Both the position numbers and the translations under genes were made by a program. A model generated the notes under the pieces. The model was not told where the DNA came from, ran no database searches, and saw only the letters and a program-made list of their open reading frames with translations. This document shows, piece by piece, positions 1-8,277 of a stretch of DNA of 32,815 nt. The first letter of the stretch is position 1. Every line of letters begins with the position of its first letter. This DNA is from UMGS363 sp051881815 (lineage in GTDB: Bacteria > Bacillota > Clostridia > Oscillospirales > Ruminococcaceae), in assembly GCA_051881815.1 (NCBI GenBank), contig JBJEQP010000112.1, forward strand, positions 1 through 32,815, written 5' to 3'.

Positions 1-40
1 TTGAATTATTTGTTAATTCTCCATTTTCCCTATTGACTTT

Positions 41-1006
41 TCATAGCTGGTCTCCAAAAATAAAGGCTCTTGCCGCTGCGGATATTATCAGCACTATCAC
101 AGAAGTACAGTACATAAGCCGGTTTGCATGGCGTATATCCTCGTTTTCGGGCGGACGTAAATCATCGCCGATGAACTCCTTTTTGTGCAGCTCCCCGAAA
201 TAGTAAGCGTCACCTGCAAGGCGTATATCCAGCGCTCCTGCACATACCGATTCCGTCTGCGCAGAATTGGGACTGGCGTGCTTTCTGCGGTCACGCTTCC
301 ATATATTAAATGCGTTTTTTCCGTCAAGTTTCAGCAGATAAGCCGAAAGTATCATTGCAATCGCCGTAAGCCTTGAGGGAATGAAGTTCAGCAGGTCGTC
401 AAGCCGTGCAGCAAAGCGTCCAATATCGGCGTATTTTTCGTTTTTGTAACCTATCATTGAATCCATAGTGTTCGCCGCTTTATAAAAGAAACCGAGCGCC
501 GCTCCGCCGAAGGAAATATACATTATCGGCGCAGTTACACCGTCCGAGGTGTTCTCAGCCACCGTTTCCACCGCCGCTTTTATGATACCCTTTTCGTCAA
601 GAACTTCCGTGTCACGTCCCACTATCATCGAAACGGCTTTCCGAGCCTTTTCGGTGTCGTTCTCCTCAAGCGCACGGCAGACCTTCATACTTTCCTTCTG
701 CAAGCACCTTGCCGCAACAAGCTGCCAACACATAACGCTTTCAATAACAACGCCCAAAATCACGTTTATCCTGTAGCATAAGATCAGTATCAGCAGCGGC
801 GCTAACGTTGATATGACAAGCACAACAGCCGCAAGAAAAACTCCGCCTTTGCGCAGATTATTAAACCTGCTGCGGACAAATTTTTCAAGCTTTGATATAA
901 GCGTTCCTATTGCTCTGATCGGGTGCGGCAGGCTGTATGGGTCGCCGAGGATAATATCAATAATAAAGCCGATGAGCATCGGCAAAGCGAGGATAAAGCC
1001 TTTCAT
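41..1006 (-). CDS. cbiB: Adenosylcobinamide-phosphate synthase CbiB
   Basis: This 321-residue integral membrane protein attaches the aminopropanol (phosphate) arm to adenosylcobyric acid, giving adenosylcobinamide (phosphate). The family signature is clear: GDPYSLPHPIRAIG near residues 21-34 and, mid-protein, ENTSDGVTAPIMY followed by the NTMDSMIGY and DLLNFIPSRLTA blocks typical of CbiB/CobD. Several hydrophobic segments are present, at the N terminus, around residues 55-95, at the SDG block and at the C terminus. Length matches the family (about 300-320). It is the last complete gene of the minus-strand operon in this window and overlaps the phosphatase gene by 4 bases. Its stop codon (41-43) leaves no room to see the next gene. 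Family assignment is certain; whether the arm donor is aminopropanol phosphate cannot be read from the sequence. Confidence 0.96.
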   Translation of the reverse strand: MKGFILALPMLIGFIIDIILGDPYSLPHPIRAIGTLISKLEKFVRSRFNNLRKGGVFLAAVVLVISTLAPLLILILCYRINVILGVVIESVMCWQLVAARCLQKESMKVCRALEENDTEKARKAVSMIVGRDTEVLDEKGIIKAAVETVAENTSDGVTAPIMYISFGGAALGFFYKAANTMDSMIGYKNEKYADIGRFAARLDDLLNFIPSRLTAIAMILSAYLLKLDGKNAFNIWKRDRRKHASPNSAQTESVCAGALDIRLAGDAYYFGELHKKEFIGDDLRPPENEDIRHANRLMYCTSVIVLIISAAARAFIFGDQL

Positions 1007-1563
1007 ATTTTCTCCGAAATAATAATTTTTTCACCGTCAAAGTCGGTTATATATCCGTGTGCGTTTTCTACTTGAAAATCGTAATAACCGCCTTGGGGAT
1101 AAGCGTATTCTTCAAGTATCGACATTATCGTTCCCCCGTGAACAACAAAGGAAAGCACGGTATTTTCGGCACATTCCGAAATGATTTTGTCAAACTCCGC
1201 AATGCACCTTTTCTTAAAGTCTGCAGGAGCTTCACCGTTCGGAAAAGCAAGCGTTCCGCCGCTGTCTATCCACTTCTGATAATCTGTATCTCCCGACAGT
1301 TCAAGGTAATTTTTGCCCTCAAATTTGCCGAAATCGCACTCTTTCAAATTCTCACCGACTACGATTTTTTTATTGAGATAAATAATTTCCGCAGTTTGTA
1401 TGCACCGCTTCATCGGACTTGAAATAACAATATCGCAATCGGGATAAATTATGTTATGCAGTTCGGAAACACCCTCTTCACAAAGGAGTTCATCGGTAAC
1501 TCCGATATATCTTTTTTCAAGGTTTCCCGAGGTCTTGCCATGACGGATAAATATTATCTTCAT
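1003..1563 (-). CDS. cobC: Histidine phosphatase family protein, probable alpha-ribazole phosphatase (CobC-like)
   Basis: This is a 186-residue phosphoglycerate-mutase-like phosphatase. The RHG catalytic motif sits at residues 7-9 (IFIRHGKTSGN), with the second catalytic histidine in VVHGGT towards the C terminus and an E-C-D-F-G-x-F-E-G block in the middle, as in CobC. In B12 synthesis such enzymes remove the 5'-phosphate from alpha-ribazole phosphate or from adenosylcobalamin phosphate. The fold is certain. The substrate is inferred from its place between the short cobU paralogue and cbiB and just downstream of cobT, cobU and cobS. It ends in a 4-base overlap with cbiB, consistent with coupled translation. 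Confidence 0.88.
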   Translation of the reverse strand: MKIIFIRHGKTSGNLEKRYIGVTDELLCEEGVSELHNIIYPDCDIVISSPMKRCIQTAEIIYLNKKIVVGENLKECDFGKFEGKNYLELSGDTDYQKWIDSGGTLAFPNGEAPADFKKRCIAEFDKIISECAENTVLSFVVHGGTIMSILEEYAYPQGGYYDFQVENAHGYITDFDGEKIIISEKI

Positions 1564-1569
1564 TGTGCC

Positions 1570-1953
1570 TTACCCCTTTATCTTCATGGGAACGCCGCAA
1601 ACAAAACGTATAACTTCACGGGAATTCTCCGCAATGATACAGCCTGCTCTGCCCGTTTCTTCACGCCATACACGCTCGCTTTTCTCAAGAGGGATAATAC
1701 CGCCGCCTATCTCATTTATGATAATAACAGCGCCCGAATTTTCTCTGCAAAGCCGCCGTGTAAACTCTTCGGGGTCGGCATTTTCTTCAAGTAAGCGCTT
1801 CACCGCAAGCTGATAATCCGTTACACATTTTGCAGTAAAAATCGTATCAAGGTCACAGCTTCCGCCGTTTAAAATATCCTCATCGGAAAAGCCGAAACGC
1901 TTTTTTGCATACTCTTTTTTGCCTTGGAATGCGCCGCCCGTTATAATTATCAT
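1570..1953 (-). CDS. Short CobU paralogue (P-loop, adenosylcobinamide kinase family) lacking the guanylylated histidine
   Basis: This 127-residue protein resembles the CobU family but is about 45 residues shorter than its neighbour CobU (172). It keeps an N-terminal P-loop variant (TGGAFQGKKEYA, residues 5-16) and a family-like C-terminal half (INEIGGGIIP, then ERVWREETGR and a VCGVP ending). The segment that carries the guanylyl-accepting histidine in CobU (E-R-H-R) is missing. The ATG at 1953 overlaps the cobS stop as ATGA and was preferred to upstream in-frame starts, which would run deep into cobS. Kinase activity, a structural role beside full-length CobU, or specialised use on a salvaged corrinoid are all possible. 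The family call is good; the function is unknown. Confidence 0.8.
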   Translation of the reverse strand: MIIITGGAFQGKKEYAKKRFGFSDEDILNGGSCDLDTIFTAKCVTDYQLAVKRLLEENADPEEFTRRLCRENSGAVIIINEIGGGIIPLEKSERVWREETGRAGCIIAENSREVIRFVCGVPMKIKG

Positions 1954-2726
1954 AAAACTGCCTCCGTGAGTTTTTCTCCAACAACTGCTAATATCAGCAC
2001 CGCCATTTCGCATATCTGCAAAAACCAGCCTGCAAGGTCGCCCGTTATTCCGCCGAAATTTTTGTATGCGGATATTCTGTAATATATGAACGCACCTGCC
2101 GCTCCTGCTAACGCAAGTCCTCCCGAAATAAGGTCTGCACAAAGCATAGCCGCAGCCAAAACTGCCGTAAAAACAAGAAGAACTGCAATTGTGACTTTCT
2201 TGTGTGCAGGCTTTGCAAAGCTCTGCAATTCACCCTCTTTTTTGGCGCTTTGAAACGTTACTGCCGCAAGTCCGCTGAGTGACCTTGAAAGGACATATCC
2301 GCAGGCAACGATAACAGCCGTTCCGAAATTTTTTATCTCCGCAAGCATTGCCGTCTGCAAAATAAGATATGCGCAGAGCCACATTGCCGCAAAGGAGCCG
2401 ATATGAGGGTCGCTCATAATTTTCAGTTTGCCCTCTCGGTCGGCGCAGGAGGCTTTTGCGTCTGTAACATCGCAGAAACCGTCCATATGTATGCCGCCCG
2501 TGACAAGAAGAGGTATAAGCGCAGAAACAGCACCGTCCGCAAGTGAGCCTATCCCAAACAAACCGCAGATATACTTCCAAAGCAGAAAAATTGCTCCCGA
2601 AACTGCACCCACAATCGGAAAAAAGCACAGCGCATAACGTCTGTTTTCCTCTTTCCATTCCACCTGCGGCATGGGTATCCTTGAATACATAAGAAATGCG
2701 CTTGCAAGCGACTTCAATATTCTCAT
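1950..2726 (-). CDS. cobS: Adenosylcobinamide-GDP ribazoletransferase CobS
   Basis: A 258-residue membrane enzyme that joins adenosylcobinamide-GDP to alpha-ribazole (or its phosphate) in the last step of cobalamin assembly. The diagnostic acidic motif is present: GGIHMDGFCDVTDA, with H80, D82, D86 and D89, followed by a conserved K-I-M-x-D-P-H-I-G-S block. The N terminus, LASAFLMYSRIPMP, is typical of CobS. Several hydrophobic stretches fit a polytopic protein. I chose the ATG at 2726, which overlaps the cobU stop as ATGA; an upstream in-frame start at 2768 would add 14 non-family residues. It overlaps the short cobU paralogue by 4 bases. Confidence 0.95.
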   Translation of the reverse strand: MRILKSLASAFLMYSRIPMPQVEWKEENRRYALCFFPIVGAVSGAIFLLWKYICGLFGIGSLADGAVSALIPLLVTGGIHMDGFCDVTDAKASCADREGKLKIMSDPHIGSFAAMWLCAYLILQTAMLAEIKNFGTAVIVACGYVLSRSLSGLAAVTFQSAKKEGELQSFAKPAHKKVTIAVLLVFTAVLAAAMLCADLISGGLALAGAAGAFIYYRISAYKNFGGITGDLAGWFLQICEMAVLILAVVGEKLTEAVL

Positions 2727-3241
2727 GGCAGTTCTCCTTTCAGCGGCACGGGAATGCCGTACACGCACTCGACTACTTTGTCGGCAAGCTCTGCAGTACG
2801 GCGGTTTATCTCTCCCATTGCTTCAATATATTTCGCCGTGCCTTTATCGTAGACAATACCGTCATTTCCCACCTCGTTGGTGACTATAACAAGCAGTTTG
2901 GCACGGCTTTGCAGATGTCGGAAACCCTGCAATACTTTGTCAGTAGGATCAGTTATATTTTCGTCCTTAAACATTTCATTTGCGCAGAGATTTGCTGTAC
3001 ATTCAAGCAGTATTCCGCAGCTTTCGGTAAGGTTTATCTCATCAATGTCCGTGTATTTTTCTACCGTTTCAAAGCCTTTTCCTGCTCGCAGCTTTCTGTG
3101 ACGTTCAATGGTAGTGAAGGCTTCTTCACCGTAAGGCTGCATGGTGGCAATGTAAAATTTTCTGCCCTCAAAACCGTCAAAAAGCTTCTCTGCAAAATGG
3201 GATTTTCCGTACTTTGCGCCGCCTGTAACAAGCACCGTCAT
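2723..3241 (-). CDS. cobU: Bifunctional adenosylcobinamide kinase / adenosylcobinamide-phosphate guanylyltransferase CobU
   Basis: A 172-residue cytosolic enzyme that phosphorylates adenosylcobinamide and then transfers GMP to it. The P-loop is TGGAKYGKSHFAE (residues 6-18), and the E-R-H-R segment carries H48, equivalent by position to the guanylylated histidine of Salmonella CobU. The conserved T-N-E-V-G motif and a C-terminal R-R-T-A-E-L-A-D-K-V block complete the family pattern, and the length is normal. It sits between cobT and cobS with 4-base overlaps on both sides. A second, shorter family member lies two genes downstream. Confidence 0.95.
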   Translation of the reverse strand: MTVLVTGGAKYGKSHFAEKLFDGFEGRKFYIATMQPYGEEAFTTIERHRKLRAGKGFETVEKYTDIDEINLTESCGILLECTANLCANEMFKDENITDPTDKVLQGFRHLQSRAKLLVIVTNEVGNDGIVYDKGTAKYIEAMGEINRRTAELADKVVECVYGIPVPLKGELP

Positions 3242-4287
3242 TTCAGCTCCACATACCTTTCCATTCCCATATCGTCAAAACGGTGAGCGCTGTTATACAC
3301 CGCCAGAGCTCCGTCAAGCAGCGGCAGGAGCATAATTCCGCCCGTACCCTCGCCAAGGCGCATTTCCGCAGTTATGAGCGGCTTAACGCCTATCCTTTCA
3401 AGCAGCATTTTTCCCGACGGCTCACCCGAAACGTGGCTTGCAAGCATATATTCCCTTGCAAGAGGGTTTATCTCACAAGCAATAAGCGCCGAAACAGCGG
3501 AGATAACACCGTCTATGACGACGGGAATGTGATAATATGCGCCGCCAAGGAAAAGTCCTGTCATTCCTGCAATATCAAAGCCGCCAAGCTTTGCAAGCAG
3601 CTCCACAGGCTTGTCCTTTTCGGGGTGATTGACCTCGATCGCACGCTCAACGGCGGCAATTTTACGCTTAAGTCCTGCGCTGTCAAGACCTGCTCCTCTG
3701 CCTGTCACCGACCTTGGCGGCATATCAAGAAGCACCGAAGCAAGGGCTGCTGAAGTGGTTGTGTTTCCTATGCCCATTTCACCGGTAACGATAATATCGG
3801 CGCCCTCGCGCTTCATATCACGGACAATATCCATTCCCACAGCAATAGCCTTTTCCGCCTGCTCTGCGGTCATAGCTGCACCTTCGACAATGTTTTTTGT
3901 TCCGTATGCAATCTTTCTGTTAACAAGCCTATCGCTATTCACATCATGCTCCATGCCGATATCGACCGCCATAACCTTTGCATTATAAATGTCGGCAAGC
4001 ACGTTTATGTTGGACGTTCCCTCCGCTATAGCTTTTGCACAAAGTGCCGTTACGGAACTGTCCGTCTGTGTCACACCCTCACACACCACGCCGTTGTCTG
4101 CGCACATTACAACTGCACGGCGGTTCTTTATTTTTACCTCCGCAGTACCCTGCACCGCCGCTATTTTTTCAACTGCGCTTTCAAGAAGTCCAAGACTCCC
4201 AAGGGGTTTTGCAACACTGTTCCAGCGCTCCCTTGCCGACTGTGCAGCTTTAACATCAGGCGGAGTTATTTTATTTATCCTATCCAT
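3238..4287 (-). CDS. cobT: Nicotinate-nucleotide--dimethylbenzimidazole phosphoribosyltransferase CobT
   Basis: This enzyme of about 349 residues activates the lower-ligand base as alpha-ribazole phosphate. Family blocks are clear: an N-terminal W-N-S-V-A-K-P-L-G-S-L-G-x-L-E segment, VMCADNGVVCEGVTQTD, GEMGIGNTTTSAA, the T-G-R-G-A-G-L-D block, and the C-terminal LGEGTGGIMLLPLLD that carries the catalytic glutamate. Two starts are possible. The ATG at 4287 has GGAGAG six bases upstream and overlaps cbiA by 8 bases, so I prefer it; the ATG at 4299 lacks a comparable site. No benzimidazole synthesis gene is visible, so the lower base may be made elsewhere or scavenged. Confidence 0.96.
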   Translation of the reverse strand: MDRINKITPPDVKAAQSARERWNSVAKPLGSLGLLESAVEKIAAVQGTAEVKIKNRRAVVMCADNGVVCEGVTQTDSSVTALCAKAIAEGTSNINVLADIYNAKVMAVDIGMEHDVNSDRLVNRKIAYGTKNIVEGAAMTAEQAEKAIAVGMDIVRDMKREGADIIVTGEMGIGNTTTSAALASVLLDMPPRSVTGRGAGLDSAGLKRKIAAVERAIEVNHPEKDKPVELLAKLGGFDIAGMTGLFLGGAYYHIPVVIDGVISAVSALIACEINPLAREYMLASHVSGEPSGKMLLERIGVKPLITAEMRLGEGTGGIMLLPLLDGALAVYNSAHRFDDMGMERYVELK

Positions 4288-5626
4288 TATACTCTCCATA
4301 TTCTAAGCATCTTCGCATAAAATTTTCGGCTATTTTTATATCCGAATAAAAATACAAATGAGGAAAACCTGCGTATAAATTTTCATTCGCATAAGCGCAT
4401 TTCCAGCTTTGCCCATCAGACTTTTCGGCATTAAAATCCTCTCCGCATAATGTGCTGTCCCAATAGTGAAATTCGTGCGCAGGAAAAGTATCACCTTTTT
4501 TACAAATCATATTGTCACGCTCCGCAGTCATTTTAATATACCCGAAACGGCGAAGTTTCGATGTTTTATACGCCTTTCCGTCAAATACGCCTGCCATTTT
4601 ATGCTCCTTGCCGTCTTTGTCCTCCATAATATCGTGAAGATACATAAACCCACCGCACTCGGCGATCGTAGGCATTCCTGCGCATATTCTTTTCCGTATA
4701 TCGGCAATCATTTTCGTATTTTCCGACAGCTTTTCCGCATATAACTCGGGGTATCCTCCGCATAAGATAAGTCCGTCCGCATTTTCCGGAACAGCTTTGT
4801 CGTTCAGCGGTGAAAAATATACTATCTCACAGCCAAGTTTCTGCAAAAGAGCAATATTATCGGAATAAATAAAGCAGAATGCACTGTCCTTTGCTACGGC
4901 AATTACAGGCTTTCTCGAAAAACTTATATTTTCAAACTGCGGACATACAAACCTTGGGAACGGCTTATCCGACAACTTTATCAACTTGTCAAGCAGAATA
5001 TTCTTCTCCGCAAGCTCCCCAAGATGCTTCATTTTATCCTTTATATCCGAAATCTCATCAGCAGTTATAAGTCCCAAATGGCGGCTTTCAAATGTAAGGT
5101 CATTTACGGGCATAAAGCCGAAATACTCCGTACCCAGCTCTCTACACAGGTTTTCTGCAAAATCTGCAAGTTTTTGCGGCAGGCGGTTGAAAATAAATCC
5201 AAGAATATTATTCGGTCTTTTATAATCAAGAAAGCCTTTCATTACCGCACCTATTGAATCACTCATACCCTTGCAGTCTATGACGATAACGGCAGGCGTA
5301 TCGGTAATTTGCGAAACGGAATAAGCCGAGCCTCTGCCATTTGCTCCGTCATAAAAGCCCATAACGCCCTCTATAACCGAAATATCGGCGTTACTGCCGT
5401 TTTCGCAGAGCAGATATTTCAATGTATCATCATCGCAGAAAAAACTGTCAAGGTTATGCGCTGAAGTACCGATAATTTTTTCATGGAACATGGGGTCAAT
5501 GTAATCGGGGCCGGATTTAAAGGACGAAACCTTCATATCCCTGCTTTTAAGCGCCTGCAAAACAGCGCAGGTCACCGTAGTTTTTCCGCAGCCGCTGTTT
5601 GTGCCGCCTATAATTATCCTTTTCAC
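4280..5626 (-). CDS. cbiA: Cobyrinate a,c-diamide synthase CbiA
   Basis: A 448-residue ATP- and glutamine-dependent amidotransferase that amidates the a and c side chains of cobyrinate. The N-terminal P-loop-like nucleotide-binding domain has GGTNSGCGKTTV (residues 7-18) and the SFKSGPDYIDPMFH block. The C-terminal class I glutamine amidotransferase-like domain has GLILCGGYPELYA, the nucleophile C324 in IAECGGFMYL, PAHEFHYW (382-389) and H423 in FPHLYF. Length matches the family. It overlaps cbiET by 4 bases and cobT by 8. The matching cobyric acid synthase gene (cbiP), needed for the remaining amidations, is not in the window. Confidence 0.96.
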   Translation of the reverse strand: MKRIIIGGTNSGCGKTTVTCAVLQALKSRDMKVSSFKSGPDYIDPMFHEKIIGTSAHNLDSFFCDDDTLKYLLCENGSNADISVIEGVMGFYDGANGRGSAYSVSQITDTPAVIVIDCKGMSDSIGAVMKGFLDYKRPNNILGFIFNRLPQKLADFAENLCRELGTEYFGFMPVNDLTFESRHLGLITADEISDIKDKMKHLGELAEKNILLDKLIKLSDKPFPRFVCPQFENISFSRKPVIAVAKDSAFCFIYSDNIALLQKLGCEIVYFSPLNDKAVPENADGLILCGGYPELYAEKLSENTKMIADIRKRICAGMPTIAECGGFMYLHDIMEDKDGKEHKMAGVFDGKAYKTSKLRRFGYIKMTAERDNMICKKGDTFPAHEFHYWDSTLCGEDFNAEKSDGQSWKCAYANENLYAGFPHLYFYSDIKIAENFMRRCLEYGEYNG

Positions 5627-6813
5627 AGCCTTGCTCCTTTAATGATAAAAACGGGATTTTCAGCAGAGAGCATTGTGTGCACTCCGACTTTTTTTGTTCT
5701 TGTAACAGCCAGCTGAACTATATCGGGGCAAGATATTCCATGCTTCTCAAATGCCGAAACTGCGTCGTTTAACGTTTCAATGGAAACTGCCGTCACAACT
5801 ATCTGCGCACATGAATTTTTTTCAAAAACAATGTCAAATATCTCATCAATTCTGCCCTGTGAACCGCCGACAAAAACTCTGTCCGGAGCAGGAAGAACGC
5901 TCAGAACATTCGGCGCACTTTCTGAAATTATCTCTATATTGTCACAGCCGAATTTCAAGGCATTTTCACGGGTAAGCCCGACTGCTTCTTCATTTTTGTC
6001 AACAGAATACACCTTTCCGTCAAAGCATTGCATCGCCATTTCAACAGATACCGAACCCGTGCCGCAGCCTATATCCCAGCAAATATCATTTCTGCCTATA
6101 TTCAGCTTTGAAATTACCGTGTTACGCACTTCCGATTTTGTCATCGGCACGCTGCCCCGTATAAAATTCTCATCGGATATTCCCGATACGGTACCGTGTT
6201 CATACTCGGGATTTTCGGCAACCGCAACAGTAAGCGTGCCAAATTCCAACTCTGTAAGCTCCGCCGCTGTTCCTTGTAAAATACGCTCGTTTTCATAGCT
6301 GAGGTTTTCACCAATATAAATTTTTACTCCGCCCATGCCGTATTCGCACAGCTTACGGCATATATGCCCAGGCGTTATATTCCCTCCAAGCAGGAAAAAA
6401 CAAAACTCATTTCGGCGTACGTTTCTGACAATGTTTCCGTCCGTTCCGTGCAGGCTTATAAACTTCATATTATGCCAAGACTTTTTTATTTTTGAGCAGA
6501 AATACACCGGAGAGGATATTCCGCATATTATCTCTATGTCAATATCGGAAATAAGCTGAACAAGTTTTTCTGCACCGCTGTAAAATCCGCAGTCACCCGA
6601 CATAAGCACGGCAGCATTTTCAAACTTTTCACTCCGTAAAAGCTCGGCGATCTCGTCGCTTTTCCAGCTGCAAAAGGAAGTCTTCTTAAATGCCTGAAAC
6701 GGCTTTAACATACGCTCTGCGCCTATAATTATATCAGCTTTTTCTATTGCTGACAAGCCTTCTGCCGTAATAGTTTTGCCGCCGTCCATTCCTATCCCGA
6801 TTATATATACCAT
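5623..6813 (-). CDS. cbiET: Fused cobalt-precorrin-7 C5- and C15-methyltransferase (decarboxylating) CbiET
   Basis: A 396-residue fusion of two enzymes. The N-terminal half is a CbiE tetrapyrrole methylase (start MVYIIGIGMDG; SGDCGFYSG at 72-80). The C-terminal half is a CbiT Rossmann methyltransferase with the SAM-binding motif DIGCGTGSVSVEMA (247-260) and the later VFVGGSQG block. Together they methylate C5 and C15 and decarboxylate the C12 acetate side chain. I chose the ATG at 6813, which overlaps the cbiJ stop by one base (TAATG); an in-frame start at 6903 lies inside cbiJ and adds unrelated residues. The fusion is common in Firmicutes and Actinobacteria. Confidence 0.95.
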   Translation of the reverse strand: MVYIIGIGMDGGKTITAEGLSAIEKADIIIGAERMLKPFQAFKKTSFCSWKSDEIAELLRSEKFENAAVLMSGDCGFYSGAEKLVQLISDIDIEIICGISSPVYFCSKIKKSWHNMKFISLHGTDGNIVRNVRRNEFCFFLLGGNITPGHICRKLCEYGMGGVKIYIGENLSYENERILQGTAAELTELEFGTLTVAVAENPEYEHGTVSGISDENFIRGSVPMTKSEVRNTVISKLNIGRNDICWDIGCGTGSVSVEMAMQCFDGKVYSVDKNEEAVGLTRENALKFGCDNIEIISESAPNVLSVLPAPDRVFVGGSQGRIDEIFDIVFEKNSCAQIVVTAVSIETLNDAVSAFEKHGISCPDIVQLAVTRTKKVGVHTMLSAENPVFIIKGARL

Positions 6814-7559
6814 TATTTTCTCTCCAGAATAATTTTTTGTATCTGCTGTAAAGTGTATCCTTTTTCCGTCGGGCGAAGCAAGGTCACAAGCTCTATCCCA
6901 CATTTTTCCGCAGCTGCCGCTTTTTCGGGAAAACCTCCTGCAGCACCGCTTTCCTTTGTAACAAGTATCTCTGCGCCGCTCAATTTGAGATGTCTGATAT
7001 TTTCTTCCACTGAAAAAGGACCTTTTCCTGTTATAACTTTATCCTCGTCAAAGCCAAGGGAGCGGCAGTATTCCGTTATCCCCTCGGCAGGCAAAACTCT
7101 TGTCCAGATACGGCTTTTATAGTCCTTAACTGCGGTCAGCGCAGGAAGTTCCTTGCTACCGAGAGTGCTTAATATACGCTTGTCGGTGCCGTCAAGATAC
7201 TGTACAAGCTCTGCAAGACTGTCAAATGTTTTTCCGGGAATATCAGCACTTTTTTCACGAATAAGCCGATAATATTTTGCTCCCGATACAGCGCAGGCAA
7301 AGCGGATATTTTCCGTTGCATTCACCGCATAAGGGTGTGTGGCGTCTATGACTGCATTATAGCTTTCCTTTGCAATAAGTGCCTTAATATCCTCTTTATC
7401 AAGCCGTCCGTTCAGCACGTTTATACAACTGCTTTGCGGCAAAAGCGCTTCACCGTAATCGGTGGTAACGGAAACATCGGCGGTTATGCCATGCTCTGCG
7501 CAAAATTCGGCTAAAAGCCTGCCCTCCGTAGTTCCGCCAAAAATAAGAAGCTTATACAT
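6813..7559 (-). CDS. cbiJ: Cobalt-precorrin-6A reductase CbiJ
   Basis: This reductase of about 248 residues reduces the macrocycle of cobalt-precorrin-6A with a nicotinamide cofactor. Recognisable blocks are LLIFGGTTEGRLLAEF at the N terminus, VIDATHPYAVNATENI around residues 75-90, the A-K-Y-Y-R-L-I-R-E segment that follows, and VTKESG near the C terminus. Two adjacent ATG codons (7562 and 7559) are possible. GAGGGG lies better spaced for 7559, which also gives an 8-base overlap with cbiH like other junctions in this operon. Confidence 0.94.
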   Translation of the reverse strand: MYKLLIFGGTTEGRLLAEFCAEHGITADVSVTTDYGEALLPQSSCINVLNGRLDKEDIKALIAKESYNAVIDATHPYAVNATENIRFACAVSGAKYYRLIREKSADIPGKTFDSLAELVQYLDGTDKRILSTLGSKELPALTAVKDYKSRIWTRVLPAEGITEYCRSLGFDEDKVITGKGPFSVEENIRHLKLSGAEILVTKESGAAGGFPEKAAAAEKCGIELVTLLRPTEKGYTLQQIQKIILERK

Positions 7560-8277
7560 CATATCCCCTCGGAGTTACCATTTTCCCATTTATATTCTTC
7601 GTCTGACTGTTGCCGATGAAAACCGTTGTGAACATGTCCACAGAAGTTTTCGCAAGCTCTCCAAGTGTAAGTACACGGCTTTCTTCGCCTGCTCTGCCGA
7701 TATTTTTGGCATAACCGCATACCGTTTCCAAACTGCGGTATTCAAGGATAATATCACATGCCTTTTTTAAATAATCAGCACGCTTTTTCGATGACGGGTT
7801 ATACAGCACGATAACAAGATCAGCCTGCGCCGCACACCTGAGCCTTGCAGTGATTTTTTCCGCAGGAGTAAGAAGGTCGGACAGGCTTATCACAGCAAAA
7901 TCATTAGTCAGCGGAGCACCAAGCAGCGCACCGCCGCTTAACGCTGCAGTTACACCTGCAACAGTCTGTATTTCGGTCTGCGGATATTTAACGGAAAGCT
8001 CATACGCAAGACCTGCCATGCCATATACCTCGCTGTCGCCGCTGCAGATAAGCGCAACTGTTTTTCCGCTTGCTGCTTTCTCCAAAGCAATTTCCACTCT
8101 CAGCTTTTCCTGCCGCATACCCGTGCAAAAGTATTCCTTATCGGGATAATACTGCTTCATCAGCTCCGCATAAACGGTATAGCCCACAATAAGGTCGCTT
8201 TCTTCAATTGCCTGCTGCGCTTCCAAAGTCATTCCCTTAAGGCTTCCGCAGCCGAAACCCACTATATACAGTTTCAT
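7552..8277 (-). CDS. cbiH: Cobalt-precorrin-3 C17-methyltransferase CbiH
   Basis: A 241-residue SAM-dependent tetrapyrrole methylase that methylates C17 and drives ring contraction in the anaerobic pathway. Family motifs are VGFGCGSLKGMT (residues 6-17), a D-L-I-V-G-Y-x-x-Y segment, CSGDSEVYGMAGL around residue 80, GVTAALSGGALLGAPLTNDF, and an N-P-S-S-K-K-R motif in the C-terminal half. Its length is the short, single-domain form. It overlaps cbiG by 4 bases (8274-8277) and cbiJ by 8, placing it in the ring-modification block. Confidence 0.95.
   Translation of the reverse strand: MKLYIVGFGCGSLKGMTLEAQQAIEESDLIVGYTVYAELMKQYYPDKEYFCTGMRQEKLRVEIALEKAASGKTVALICSGDSEVYGMAGLAYELSVKYPQTEIQTVAGVTAALSGGALLGAPLTNDFAVISLSDLLTPAEKITARLRCAAQADLVIVLYNPSSKKRADYLKKACDIILEYRSLETVCGYAKNIGRAGEESRVLTLGELAKTSVDMFTTVFIGNSQTKNINGKMVTPRGYDV

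Noticed and set aside
5623..6903. Longer start for cbiET at 6903, and similar upstream starts for the short cobU paralogue, cobS, cbiF and the sensor kinase
   Set aside because: The added residues lie inside the upstream gene or, for the kinase, upstream of its likely promoter. Internal ATGs align with family N termini or with clear ribosome binding sites and operon overlaps.
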